Of a DNA stretch of 64,000 bases, positions 30,940 to 39,722 are shown one piece after another. The stretch is from Treponema sp. (lineage in GTDB: Bacteria > Spirochaetota > Spirochaetia > Treponematales > Treponemataceae), in the NCBI GenBank assembly GCA_024680155.1, contig JAILCM010000304.1, positions 1 through 64,000 on the forward strand. Reading direction: 5' to 3'. The position numbers were made by a program, and so were the translations under genes. The notes below the pieces were generated by a model. That model made no database searches, had not been told where the DNA came from, and saw nothing but the letters and a program-made list of their open reading frames with translations. Each line of letters starts with the position of its first letter. Positions within the stretch are counted from its first letter, which is position 1.

Positions 30940-31530
30940 TTAGTTATTTTTGGATGGAACAGGAAGCCCTTTTGCCTTATAAAAAACTTGATACGGAATT
31001 TCTACCCGCGGATTATCGCCAAGTTCAACACCATAAGTTCCACCGGCAGTAAGATTATCTTCTATTGTAATATTATCAAGATAAACAGTTGCATTATATT
31101 TTCCGCTTACCTTTATATGACCAGAAAGCTTGCCGCTTCCACTTATATTTGCTTTTGTATACATTGTTCCATCAAAAATCCAGCCTTCATCTTCACAAAA
31201 GTTTGTCCAAATCATAGTCACAAGACCTGATAATCCCTGAACTTTAGTCTGATAAAACAAAGTCCCGCTAACAAGCCCGTCAATCTGTTCTTTTCCAAGT
31301 TTCTTTATATTTGAATCCTTGTGTAGAAGAACAAGACGGTTCATTGTTTTATCTTCAAAAACGGTATATTCCATCATAAAAGCTTCTGCCTGTTCAAAAT
31401 AAGAAGATTCTACATTCGCTTGCAACACAGAAGAATCTTCTGCATACAACTGAAAGCAACTCGTAAGAATTAGAGTAAAAATGAGAACAGAAAAACGTTT
31501 CTTTACATTCAAACAAACAAAAACTTTCAT
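30940..31530 (-). CDS. Hypothetical exported protein
   Basis: A 196-residue protein that I do not recognise. ATG 31530 is the best start, although its ribosome site is weak; a longer reading from TTG 31569 is possible. The N-terminus is basic then hydrophobic (KKRFSVLIFTLILTSCFQLYAED), a signal peptide with either a lipobox-like Cys or cleavage after YAE. The middle contains 'GTLFYQTKVQGLSGLVTMIW', and the C-terminal half is beta-rich and Gly/Asn-rich (SGSGKLSGHIKVSGKYNATVYLDNITIEDN). It lies downstream of purC on the same strand, 149 bp away, and upstream of the sugar operon. No function can be assigned. Confidence 0.6.
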   Translation of the reverse strand: MKVFVCLNVKKRFSVLIFTLILTSCFQLYAEDSSVLQANVESSYFEQAEAFMMEYTVFEDKTMNRLVLLHKDSNIKKLGKEQIDGLVSGTLFYQTKVQGLSGLVTMIWTNFCEDEGWIFDGTMYTKANISGSGKLSGHIKVSGKYNATVYLDNITIEDNLTAGGTYGVELGDNPRVEIPYQVFYKAKGLPVPSKNN

Positions 31531-31679
31531 TACGCAACTATAAAAACAGAATATTCTCCCCCCACCCAAAAAAAGCCTATTAAAAAAATGTCCGGACTTT
31601 CAAGTGTACACAAAAGTTGGAAACAATTTTTATAGACACACTTCACTTGCCAGACACTTTTTTTTATTTACAGCAGATT

Positions 31680-32525
31680 TTATTTATGACAGATTTTTCG
31701 CTGGCATTCTTTGTAAATCTCGCTTGTTTTTGCCACAACATCAGCTGGAATTTCTTTGATGTTAGGGTCGCCTGCAAGATTGTTAGCCTTGAGCCAGTCG
31801 CGTACAAACTGTTTGTCGTAACTTGCAGGACTTCCGCCAACTTCGTATTTAGAAGCATCCCAGAAGCGTGAACTGTCTGGAGTAAGAACTTCGTCACCAA
31901 GAACCAAGTCACCGTTTTCATCCAAACCAAACTCAAACTTAGTATCGGCAATGATAATTCCGTTAGCGGCAGCGTGGTCGTAGCACTTTTTGTAAATTGC
32001 AAGAGCAGCTTTTTCGATTTTTGAACCGAGTTCTTCGCCAAGATCGTCTTTCATATACTGGAGAGTTACATTAATATCGTGACCTTCAGCAGCCTTTGTA
32101 GAAGGAGTTACAATTGGTTCATCCAATTTTTCAGCCTGCTTGTACTCTTTGTCAAACTTGTGACCAAGGAATGGCTCACCTTTTTTGTAAGCTTCGTACA
32201 TTGAACCAAACATATAACCGCGAACAATTACTTCATAAGGAATCATCTTGAGTTTTTTAACAAGAATTGTGCGGCCTTCAAATTCAGGTTTCTGGAATTC
32301 AGCAGGCATGTCCTTTAAATCGCTGGAAATCATGTGATTCTTTACGATATCTTTTGTATAATCAAACCAGAAATTAGCAAGTGCATTCAAAACCTTACCT
32401 TTATCTGTAATCATTGTTGGCAGAATAACATCAAAAGCAGAAATTCTGTCAGTTGTAACAATCACCATGCGTCCGTCTTCAAGGTCGTAAACCTCGCGAA
32501 CCTTACCAGAAATAATTTTTTTCAT
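31680..32525 (-). CDS. purC: SAICAR synthase (purine biosynthesis)
   Basis: A 281-residue phosphoribosylaminoimidazole-succinocarboxamide synthase. It joins aspartate to CAIR using ATP in the eighth step of purine synthesis, in the cytoplasm. The family is clear from 'ISGKVREVYDLEDGRMVIVTTDRISAFDVILP', read as two consecutive blocks, then 'IPYEVIVRGY', 'IIADTKFEFG' and 'LGDEVLTPDSSRFWDA'. Length is usual for the longer bacterial type. GGAGTG precedes ATG 32525. It stands alone; no other pur gene is in the window. Confidence 0.95.
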   Translation of the reverse strand: MKKIISGKVREVYDLEDGRMVIVTTDRISAFDVILPTMITDKGKVLNALANFWFDYTKDIVKNHMISSDLKDMPAEFQKPEFEGRTILVKKLKMIPYEVIVRGYMFGSMYEAYKKGEPFLGHKFDKEYKQAEKLDEPIVTPSTKAAEGHDINVTLQYMKDDLGEELGSKIEKAALAIYKKCYDHAAANGIIIADTKFEFGLDENGDLVLGDEVLTPDSSRFWDASKYEVGGSPASYDKQFVRDWLKANNLAGDPNIKEIPADVVAKTSEIYKECQRKICHK

Positions 32526-32609
32526 CTAATTACACTCCAAGCCTACGGCTAAAATATGTATGCATTATAGCAATTTTACAAAAATCTGTCAGTAAGTGCA
32601 TTTTCCTCC

Positions 32610-33080
32610 TCAAAAACGTTTTTTTTCTATTATAATACGGTTCAAATCTTCATCGTAAGTTTTTAACTGCAAATTATATCGTCTGGCCAATTCCAGATAC
32701 GAAGCATCATAATATGAAAGTCCGAATTCATCTGCTAAATCAAAAATGCGTGCACGGATTTCACCATCAGCCTGTGGTTCTGTATAAATAGGCAGTTTTT
32801 GTAAATCATAAAAAATGTCCATTGCGTCAGATTTTGTCAGCCCACCCTTTTCTGCCTTATTTTTTCGAACTTTATACAATAAAACATTGTAAATTTCGTA
32901 CCAGAAAAGCTGAGGAACATAAAACTGACCATTGTTATTCAACACATATTCAACATCTTTTATGCAGTCTAAAAATTCATCATCGCATAATCCATTCAGA
33001 AGATAGGCTGCCATAAAAGATGTATCAACAACAAAACAAGGGAAGTTTTCAGACTCTACATTAATATTTTCTTCCAGCAT
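32610..33080 (-). CDS. PIN-domain toxin (VapC-like ribonuclease)
   Basis: A 156-residue PIN-domain protein. The expected acidic residues are present: Asp in 'VVDTSFMAAYL', Glu in 'LFWYEIYNVL', Asp in 'SYYDASYLELA' and Asp in 'LKTYDEDL'. Such toxins cleave RNA using a metal ion. Its start overlaps the antitoxin gene by 20 nt, the usual translational coupling. It is slightly longer than typical VapC (about 130 residues) through an N-terminal extension of about 15 residues. Confidence 0.85.
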   Translation of the reverse strand: MLEENINVESENFPCFVVDTSFMAAYLLNGLCDDEFLDCIKDVEYVLNNNGQFYVPQLFWYEIYNVLLYKVRKNKAEKGGLTKSDAMDIFYDLQKLPIYTEPQADGEIRARIFDLADEFGLSYYDASYLELARRYNLQLKTYDEDLNRIIIEKKRF

Positions 33081-33366
33081 CCTTAAGCTCCATCAAATCT
33101 TTAGCATTCATTAAAACCTCGCCATTCTGCAAAACAGCCTGAGCAAGTCTTTTTGAACGAGCAACAATACGTTTATGAGCTTCTAAAGAATCTTGATTCT
33201 GAGCAGTTTTAACACCTTTTAAGATTGCTACAGGTTTCCCATTTTTTGAAATATTAACTTGCGCACCACTCTGCACTTTCCGCAATAATTCCGCAAAATA
33301 AGTCTTTGCCTCAAAAGAACCGATGTTATAAACATTGAACGCGTCAGGAACAAATGTAAAAGCCAT
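33061..33366 (-). CDS. Phd/YefM-family antitoxin
   Basis: A 101-residue antitoxin. I start it at ATG 33366, preceded by GGGAGG; an upstream in-frame start at 33381 is less likely. The core 'NIGSFEAKTYFAELLRKVQSG..VNISKNGKPVAIL' is the Phd/YefM fold that binds operator DNA; the C-terminal tail should wrap the PIN toxin. Antitoxin first and toxin second, with overlap, is the standard order. Phd-type antitoxin with a PIN toxin is a known mixed pairing. Confidence 0.85.
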   Translation of the reverse strand: MAFTFVPDAFNVYNIGSFEAKTYFAELLRKVQSGAQVNISKNGKPVAILKGVKTAQNQDSLEAHKRIVARSKRLAQAVLQNGEVLMNAKDLMELKDAGRKY

Positions 33367-33396
33367 AAAAACCTCCCACATCTGAAGTATAATTAA

Positions 33397-33446
33397 ATTA
33401 TAGAGTCAAAAAACTTTAAAGTCAACCAGTTTTTAAACCAGTTTTA
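33397..33446 (-). promoter_or_regulatory. Toxin-antitoxin promoter with upstream direct repeats
   Basis: On the minus strand TTGACT (33425-33420), a 17-bp spacer and TATAAT (33402-33397). Directly upstream, AACCAGTTTT occurs twice in direct orientation (plus 33424-33433 and 33436-33445), overlapping the -35 edge. The repeats are candidate operators for the Phd-type antitoxin. Confidence 0.6.
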
Positions 33447-33585
33447 TTTTAAATCAAAAAAAATTTCTATCTAAAATTTGCCGAAAATTACATTCCGGTA
33501 AAAATAAAATTTGCATTTTCATCATTTTTTTTGTGATATAATAAAAATGCAACAAAACAAAATTCATATTATAGGAGAATGTAAC

Positions 33586-35769
33586 ATGAAAAAAACTTTT
33601 AAGAAGCTGCTTTGCTGTACTGCAATATTTGCAATGCTATTTTCGTCGTGCGATTTTCTGAACAACCTCACTGGTAGCGGAGGAGAAAATAATCAAACTC
33701 CAACTGATAATCCTGAAACTCCAGATACACCAGAAAAACCTGACACTCCGGATAAACCAGATACACCTGAGACTCCAGAGGAAACTCCAGAAACGCCAAA
33801 CATTTTTAATGGAAAGACCTACACTTACGACTATGGCTCTGGAAAAGAAATTTTTGAATTCACATCTAATACCACTGTAAATGTTACAATTGGAGATTCA
33901 TCTTGGAAAAATGTAGGCTGGTCTCTTGATGAAGCAAATTCAATGCTCACAATAAAAGGTCTTGGTACATACAGATACACTTTCAAAGATAAAAATCTTC
34001 TTTTGGAAGAACAAGACGAAAATGACACGGATATTTTCTCTTTTGGCGGAGTATTCATCTGCAGCGAAGATAAAACTGTAGTTTCAGATGCAAGTGCAGC
34101 AACTTCAGAAGAAACTTCTTTTGCTTGGAATTATATTGAAGACAAACCGTTACTCGAAGTTCCTTCTAACGTTACGGACATCACAATTAAGAGTGATAAA
34201 GATTTTTCTAAAAAGACATTGTATCTTATTTCTGCAAACTCTGGCAGTAAAGTAATTCCAAATAGCGAAATTCGTAACATCAGAAATTTCAAAGCAGGAG
34301 AAATTGATTACGAATTGAACAACTCTGGTGCAAGTTCAGCTTCATCTTCAATTCTTGAATCTAAATCTAATGGTATAACTTATTTCCAGGAAGAATACAT
34401 TAACATCGACGATTACGCTACAAGAGATGATTCTCCAGATTTATCTAGAGCCGCTGCTGTTTCTGTTGTAAAAGAATACAAGGTTGGAGACAAAAAGAAA
34501 CTCTGGATTAATAAAGGAAAGATGGGAACAGCAGATAACTATGCACAATTGGATGCTACACTCTACGCTGTAGGAAAACATTGTTATGTATGGATTTTGG
34601 ATGATTTCTATGCAGAGACAGCAAGTGGTTCAAAAGTAAGCTCTAATATTGCAAAAACATATCAAGAAAAATTCGACAGTATTTATGAACTTGAACACGC
34701 TGTATTTGGTTCAGAACCAGAAAAAATCCGCGTTGTTTACAAAGATACAGAAAAGAATCGTTGGTCCTATAGACCAAATGTTGATATTGCAACAAAGAGC
34801 GACACTGGTTCAATGGTAAATATTGTAATTTACGATATTGAATACGATTACACAGATGGAGAAACAAATCCTGCTGGTACTGCTGGTTATTTCCATAGTA
34901 AAGATTTCTATGTTGCAGAAACAGAAATTACAGACTATCCAGGAATTGCTATTTACAACAAGACAAATATTGGTAAATACGTTTACATGGATTCTGCAAT
35001 GGCAAATTACAGATCTAATGATTCATTCAGTACATTATGCCACGAATTCAACCACATGATTACTTGCGGTATGAAAGAAATTCCTTTGAACACAACTTCA
35101 ACAAGTACAAACTACAACGAAATGCTTGCTATGATTTGTGAAGACATGATGAAAGAATATCTTGTTCTAAAAGATTCTGAAAGTCCTCTTGCTCGTATCG
35201 AAAAATTCAACACAACATACTATCAGGCAGGAGTTGGTGGCTGGAATACAGAAGCATTGCTTACTTCTTATGCAGACACCTATGTATTCGGAGCATGGCT
35301 TTTAAGACAGTATGGTGGTGCAGCTCTTGCAAAAACAATGCTCGAAAATATTTACATAAACAGAGATTCAATTGTTTCTGCAGTAAATACTTTAAATAAT
35401 ACTTCTTACAGCTATAAGAATTTATTTGAACAGTTCTTACTTGCTCTTACCGGAGACAAAGAATACACCTTAAAACAAGATGCAAAAACTACTCTTAGTT
35501 GTAATGGCTACAACTTCCCAATGACTGCTATTGATATTTTTGATCAGGAATATAGTTGGGACAAAGTCAACGGTGGAGATGGTCCTAGAACTTTCAACAT
35601 CTGGGATGAAGAAGTTTCAAGTTTAGGATTAGACTTACAAAATGATTATGGCTTCATTATTCAGAATTTCTCATTATCTAGTACAGGTATTTCTGATCTT
35701 AAAGAAATCCAGCTCAAAGTTGATGCAACAACTGATTCAAACAACTTGCTTTACATTATTATTGAATAA
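33586..35769 (+). CDS. Surface lipoprotein with HExxH metallopeptidase motif (M30/hyicolysin-like)
   Basis: A 727-residue protein. I start it at ATG 33586 because AGGAG lies just upstream; earlier in-frame starts have no site. The signal peptide ends in lipobox LFSSC. A Pro/Thr/Glu/Asp repeat linker (PDTPEKPDTPDKPDTPE) spans about residues 36-64. The zinc motif is HEFNH at 486-490 (STLCHEFNHMITCG), with Glu512 in 'NYNEMLAMICEDM' as candidate third ligand. The surroundings (HEFxHMI, NE.LA...E) resemble peptidase family M30, known from hyicolysin and common in treponemes. Likely a cell-surface or secreted zinc protease; the substrate is unknown. It has its own terminator. Confidence 0.75.
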   Translation: MKKTFKKLLCCTAIFAMLFSSCDFLNNLTGSGGENNQTPTDNPETPDTPEKPDTPDKPDTPETPEETPETPNIFNGKTYTYDYGSGKEIFEFTSNTTVNVTIGDSSWKNVGWSLDEANSMLTIKGLGTYRYTFKDKNLLLEEQDENDTDIFSFGGVFICSEDKTVVSDASAATSEETSFAWNYIEDKPLLEVPSNVTDITIKSDKDFSKKTLYLISANSGSKVIPNSEIRNIRNFKAGEIDYELNNSGASSASSSILESKSNGITYFQEEYINIDDYATRDDSPDLSRAAAVSVVKEYKVGDKKKLWINKGKMGTADNYAQLDATLYAVGKHCYVWILDDFYAETASGSKVSSNIAKTYQEKFDSIYELEHAVFGSEPEKIRVVYKDTEKNRWSYRPNVDIATKSDTGSMVNIVIYDIEYDYTDGETNPAGTAGYFHSKDFYVAETEITDYPGIAIYNKTNIGKYVYMDSAMANYRSNDSFSTLCHEFNHMITCGMKEIPLNTTSTSTNYNEMLAMICEDMMKEYLVLKDSESPLARIEKFNTTYYQAGVGGWNTEALLTSYADTYVFGAWLLRQYGGAALAKTMLENIYINRDSIVSAVNTLNNTSYSYKNLFEQFLLALTGDKEYTLKQDAKTTLSCNGYNFPMTAIDIFDQEYSWDKVNGGDGPRTFNIWDEEVSSLGLDLQNDYGFIIQNFSLSSTGISDLKEIQLKVDATTDSNNLLYIIIE

Positions 35770-35816
35770 CCCCAAGGATTTAGGCCTACCCTAGTCTAAA
35801 TCATCACTAAAATTCT

Positions 35817-35868
35817 AACGTGGTAATCTAAGAATAAATCCTTATTCCGACGGTTACCACGTTTTTTT
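35817..35868 (+). terminator. Intrinsic terminator after the metallopeptidase gene
   Basis: AACGTGGTAA (35817-35826) pairs with TTACCACGTT (35854-35863), followed by a T-run. The stem is 10 bp and the loop is long. Confidence 0.8.
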
Positions 35869-35978
35869 CCCTTGCATATTATAACAAAGCATGAGAGAAT
35901 ACAGTTAAATAAAGCATATCTATTATAAAAAGTCCCTTGGAAAAGTTTTAATTTTTTTATTTATGGAGAATTTATCGT

Positions 35979-36899
35979 ATGGGACAGATTGTTAACGAAA
36001 TTGTAAAAAGCAGAAAGACGTTCTTCATTGCGCCAGACAAGGATTTAATTTCGGAATATTTTTTGGAAGATTACCTTGCAAAAGATTATGAGTGTTATTT
36101 TGTAGAAGACGATCTTAAGCAGCCACTCGATGTAAAAGTTCAAGTTATTCTTTCAATTTTTACAGATGCAATTATTTTCTTTAATATTGATTATCACATA
36201 GAAGGTCTTGAATGGTTCACTTATATTCAAAGACTTTGTAACGAACATCCACGCGTTTGTTTTGGTGTAATGTATGCAAAACGAAAAACTCTTGCAGAAA
36301 AAGCTTCCATTGAACACAAATATCTTTACAATATCGGGCTTGCTGGTGGATGTATTCAGCTTGAGTACCAGAAAAATATCAACTTTGTTCTTATAGAACG
36401 CGTTCTTTTTGCAAATCAGGCTATGGGCAGACGAAAAAATGTTCGTGCTGTTTGTACTAAAAACTGTCAGTTTACATTCTTAAATTCAAGACACGAAAAT
36501 ATAACTTTCCCATTAAATGATGTAAGTGTCAGCCATTTTTCAATTACGCTTACTGATTTACAGGCAGAAAATCTCAAACTCAAAGAATACGAAAAAATCC
36601 AGAATCTTTGCTTTACAATAAAAGGAATGCGCTTTGTTTCTGATGCAATTCTTTATATGAAGCGCCCTACTCCCGAAGGAAACCTTTTTGTATTTGCATT
36701 TGTAAGCGACACTGGAAAAATCGGGCTTGACCAGTTTAAGAAAAAGCTTATTGTTCAGAAAATGTACGAAATTATGCACGAAAACTGTACAAGTTTAATT
36801 GAAACAAATTGTACTTCTAAAATGGTTCCTCATAATTTTGTTACTCCTCCAAAAAAAGCGTACGATTTTGACCCTTCAGTACTTTTGGAAGATTTCTAG
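35979..36899 (+). CDS. PilZ-domain-like protein
   Basis: A 306-residue cytoplasmic protein with GGAGAA before its ATG. The N-terminal 140 residues look like a divergent receiver-like or unknown domain (FFIAPDKDLISEYFLEDYLAKDYECYFVED read as strands and helices). From about residue 150, 'GRRKNVRAVC' followed by 'PLNDVSVSHFSI' resembles the PilZ RxxxR and (D/N)xSxxG motifs that bind cyclic di-GMP. The second motif lacks its Gly, so binding may be lost or altered. It could read signals from diguanylate cyclases such as the one at 20-21.6 kb. The PilZ assignment is moderate. Confidence 0.55.
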   Translation: MGQIVNEIVKSRKTFFIAPDKDLISEYFLEDYLAKDYECYFVEDDLKQPLDVKVQVILSIFTDAIIFFNIDYHIEGLEWFTYIQRLCNEHPRVCFGVMYAKRKTLAEKASIEHKYLYNIGLAGGCIQLEYQKNINFVLIERVLFANQAMGRRKNVRAVCTKNCQFTFLNSRHENITFPLNDVSVSHFSITLTDLQAENLKLKEYEKIQNLCFTIKGMRFVSDAILYMKRPTPEGNLFVFAFVSDTGKIGLDQFKKKLIVQKMYEIMHENCTSLIETNCTSKMVPHNFVTPPKKAYDFDPSVLLEDF

Positions 36900-36935
36900 A
36901 CTTTTGTGCTTTTGTCATTTTCAAGCTCCATGTCA

Positions 36936-36958
36936 TTTTCGGGCTCGCCCCGAAAATC
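36936..36958. repeat. GC-rich palindrome
   Basis: ATTTTCGGG and CCCGAAAAT (ends of 36936-36958) form a near-perfect 9-bp inverted repeat around a CTCGC centre, between the PilZ-like gene and the response regulator. It has no long T-run, so it is a weak terminator at best. Its 'GGGCTCGCCC' core recalls the GC-rich repeat units near 46.6 and 59.9 kb. Confidence 0.4.
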
Positions 36959-36992
36959 CATCTATTTATACTAGAAAAAAATTCATTTCCGC

Positions 36993-37006
36993 TATAAAAT
37001 TCAACT
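36993..37006 (+). promoter_or_regulatory. -10 box adjacent to a start codon (possible leaderless mRNA)
   Basis: TATAAA at 36993-36998 lies 8 nt before ATG 37007, and no ribosome site is present. Transcription would start within about 2 nt of the ATG. The -35 region is not convincing. Confidence 0.4.
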
Positions 37007-37684
37007 ATGTTTCATATTCTGGTAGTTGATGATGATAAAAATATCCGCAGATTATACAAGGCAATTTTAGAAGCGGAACATTACACAGTTTTTACTGCCG
37101 AAAATGGCGACGATGCCCTTAGCGTAATGGAAAAAGAACACATCGACTTAGTTGTTCTTGATATTATGATGCCAAAAATGAACGGCTACGAATTTACAGA
37201 AGCAATTCGTCGCGATAATGACAATCTTCCAATTCTTATGGTTTCTGCAAAACAAGAACCGACTGACATTCACAAAGGATTTCTTGTTGGAACCGATGAT
37301 TATATTACAAAACCAGTTGACGAAGCCGAAATGATTTTGCGTATAAAAGCCCTTTTACGTCGTGCAAAAATTGTTAGTGAACAAAAAATCACAATTGATG
37401 ATGTTGTAATTGATTACAATTCGCTTACGGTTACAAAAAACGGAAAAACACAGGAACTTCCTCAAAAAGAATTTCTTCTTCTATATAAATTGCTTTCTTA
37501 CCCTGGACAAATTTTTACAAGAATTCAGCTTATGGAAGAAATTTGGGGCGTTCAGTCGGAAACAGGCTGGGAAACACTTACGGTTCATATTGGTAGATTG
37601 CGCAAACGTTTTGAAGGATGGGAAGAATTTCAGATTGAATCGGTGCGTGGACTTGGTTATAAGGCGGTGAAAAAAAATGGTTGA
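37007..37684 (+). CDS. OmpR-type response regulator
   Basis: A 225-residue two-component regulator. The receiver domain has the acidic triad (DDD at 8-10), phospho-acceptor Asp52 (VVLDIMMPKMNG) and Lys in 'YITKPV'. The C-terminal winged helix carries 'LPQKEFLLLYKLLSYPGQIFTR', read as two helices, and 'TVHIGRLRKRFE..FQIESVRGLGYKAV'. It overlaps the histidine kinase gene by 8 nt, so they are translated together. No ribosome site precedes its ATG. Target genes cannot be read from context. Confidence 0.92.
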   Translation: MFHILVVDDDKNIRRLYKAILEAEHYTVFTAENGDDALSVMEKEHIDLVVLDIMMPKMNGYEFTEAIRRDNDNLPILMVSAKQEPTDIHKGFLVGTDDYITKPVDEAEMILRIKALLRRAKIVSEQKITIDDVVIDYNSLTVTKNGKTQELPQKEFLLLYKLLSYPGQIFTRIQLMEEIWGVQSETGWETLTVHIGRLRKRFEGWEEFQIESVRGLGYKAVKKNG

Positions 37685-38741
37685 AAAAAAAGACACAAAA
37701 ACCCGGTTTGCAATCACTTTTTTACTTTCTGTGATTTTGTTTTTTAGTTTTAGTCTGATTATTCTGGTTGTTTACATCCTTTTTAGAACAATTCTGGGAC
37801 AAAATCTTCTTTCCATTTATAATGACCAGAAACTCGATACAAAATTTTTAATCACTATTGTAATTATTTCGTGCATTATTTTAAGTTACGCATTCACGCT
37901 TCTTGTAAGTAAGTTTTTGATGGTTCCAATTAACAGGGTGATTGATGGAATGGAACAGCTTGCTTCGGGAAATTACAACGAACGCTTAAAGTTCAAAACG
38001 CTCATCAACAAAAATCCAATTTTTCTTGATATTTCCGACAGTTTTAACAAAATGGCCAGCGAACTTGAAAACACAGAAACTTTGAACAACGATTTTATCA
38101 ACAATTTTTCACACGAATTTAAAACTCCGATTGTTTCTATTCAAGGTTTTGCAAAATTAATGAAAAAAAATGAACTCAGTCGTGAACAGCAACTTGAATA
38201 TCTTGGAATTATTGAAGAAGAATCCGAACGGCTTTCTAAAATGGCGGCCAATGTTATGAATCTTATGAAAATCGAAAATCTTACAATACTTCCTTCGGTA
38301 AAAAAATTTAACATTTCTGAACAGATTCGTAAATGTATTCTTTTGCTTGAACAAAAATGGACAGCAAAAAATATAGAAATTCAAGTTGATATTGAAGAAT
38401 TCTATTTAATTGGCAACGAAGAACTTATAAAACAAATATGGATAAATCTTTTTGACAATGCAATTAAATTCACTCCAGAAAAAGGTCTTATAAAAACCGA
38501 AATAGAAAAAAAGAACAATTTCTTAAACGTAAGCATTACAAATACAGGAAGCGAAATTCCACCAGAAGCACAAAAACATATTTTCAACAAATTTTACCAG
38601 GCCGATGAATCGCACAGTTCGGAAGGAAGCGGAATAGGACTTGCTGTTGTAAAAAAAGTGACAACCCTTCATGGCGGCGAAGTTTGTGTTAAAAGTGCAG
38701 ACAAAATCACAACTTTTACAGTAAAACTTCCACAAAAATAA
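37677..38741 (+). CDS. Sensor histidine kinase
   Basis: A 354-residue kinase. Two membrane segments (about residues 12-38 and 57-80) leave only a short extracytoplasmic loop, so it may sense the membrane or a partner protein. A HAMP linker is followed by the dimerisation box 'NNFSHEFKTPIVSIQGFAKLM' with the phosphorylated His, split here at the turn, then the N-box (NLFDNAIKFTPEKG) and G2 box (GSGIGLAVVKKV). It pairs with the overlapping OmpR-type regulator. Confidence 0.92.
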   Translation: MVEKKDTKTRFAITFLLSVILFFSFSLIILVVYILFRTILGQNLLSIYNDQKLDTKFLITIVIISCIILSYAFTLLVSKFLMVPINRVIDGMEQLASGNYNERLKFKTLINKNPIFLDISDSFNKMASELENTETLNNDFINNFSHEFKTPIVSIQGFAKLMKKNELSREQQLEYLGIIEEESERLSKMAANVMNLMKIENLTILPSVKKFNISEQIRKCILLLEQKWTAKNIEIQVDIEEFYLIGNEELIKQIWINLFDNAIKFTPEKGLIKTEIEKKNNFLNVSITNTGSEIPPEAQKHIFNKFYQADESHSSEGSGIGLAVVKKVTTLHGGEVCVKSADKITTFTVKLPQK

Positions 38742-38773
38742 ATTTTATTGTTTATTTTGAGTTTATTCAGGTG

Positions 38774-38779
38774 TATAAT
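38774..38779 (+). promoter_or_regulatory. -10 box for the fatty-acid kinase operon
   Basis: TATAAT at 38774-38779 lies 46 bp upstream of the FakB-like gene, with a weak TTTATT 17 bp further upstream. The leader has GGAG before ATG 38825. Confidence 0.4.
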
Positions 38780-38824
38780 AATAAAAAATTATAAAAATCT
38801 AATCTTATCTATGGAGTTAATTAA

Positions 38825-39718
38825 ATGAGAAAAGTAAAAATCATTACAGATTCTTGTTCAGATTTAAACAAGGAATTATTAGAAAAATACGACATTGATT
38901 ATGCAAAAATGAATACTGTTTATGAAGGCGTTACTCTTCCTGCAGATCTTTGCTGGACACCAGATGAAGCTCATAAACTTTATAATATTATGCGCGAAGG
39001 AAATCGTATTCTTACAACTCAAGTTCCTGTCGAAGAATTCAATAATGTATTCCAAAAATATGTTGATTTAGGTTTTGACATTGTTTATATCGGCTGTTCA
39101 TTAAAACAGTCTGGTTCTGTAAATACAGGCGCAGTTGTTGCAAAACAAATTATGGAAGCAAATCCCGGAGTTACAATTTTTAGCATTGACTCACTTAACG
39201 CTTGTCTTGCAGAAGGAATGCTTGCAATCGAAGCTTCAAAATTTGCCGCAACAGGAAAATCAGCACAGGAAGTTTACGATTACGTCATTAAAATCCGCAA
39301 AACAATTCACGAATATTGTACAGTTCATTCCCTTGATTCTTTAAGAAGAGCTGGTCGCGTAAAAGGTGCAGCAGCTTTCTTTGGAAATCTTATGGGCGTA
39401 AAACCAATCATCATTTCGGATGCAGTTGGAAATCAGGCCGCATTCAAAAAGGTAAAAGGACGCCAGAATTCTCTTAAAGAAATTGTAAATCTTCTTAAAC
39501 AGGATTTAATCAATCCGGAAGAACAGACAATTTATATTGGACACGCTGACTGCGAAAAAGAAGAAATTGACCAGTTTGTTGCAATGGTTAAACAGGAAAT
39601 TCCATGTAAGGATGTTTTTGTAGGCTTTATCGGACCAATCATTGGTGCATCAATCGGACCAGACGCTATCGTAATCAATGGATTTGGTGACGAAGTTACA
39701 TTCTCACTTGGAGCTTAA
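38825..39718 (+). CDS. DegV-family fatty-acid-binding protein (FakB-like)
   Basis: A 297-residue DegV-family protein, recognised from 'KIITDSCSDL', 'ILTTQVPVEEF', 'YIGCSLKQSGS', 'VHSLDSLRRAGRVKG' and 'FIGPIIGASIGPDAI'. DegV proteins bind a fatty acid and present it to the kinase FakA for phosphorylation. The next gene, only 4 nt downstream, encodes the matching kinase, and the third encodes PlsY, which uses the acyl phosphate. This context makes the FakB assignment strong, although fatty-acid preference cannot be read. Confidence 0.88.
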   Translation: MRKVKIITDSCSDLNKELLEKYDIDYAKMNTVYEGVTLPADLCWTPDEAHKLYNIMREGNRILTTQVPVEEFNNVFQKYVDLGFDIVYIGCSLKQSGSVNTGAVVAKQIMEANPGVTIFSIDSLNACLAEGMLAIEASKFAATGKSAQEVYDYVIKIRKTIHEYCTVHSLDSLRRAGRVKGAAAFFGNLMGVKPIIISDAVGNQAAFKKVKGRQNSLKEIVNLLKQDLINPEEQTIYIGHADCEKEEIDQFVAMVKQEIPCKDVFVGFIGPIIGASIGPDAIVINGFGDEVTFSLGA

Positions 39719-39722
39719 AAAA

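Noticed and set aside
31570-31679. Terminator after purC
   Set aside because: The best stem found is about 6 bp (AAGTGT/ACACTT) with a long loop and no T-run directly after it.
36558-36779. Minus-strand frame opposite the PilZ-like gene
   Set aside because: No start signal or recognisable domain; antisense shadow.
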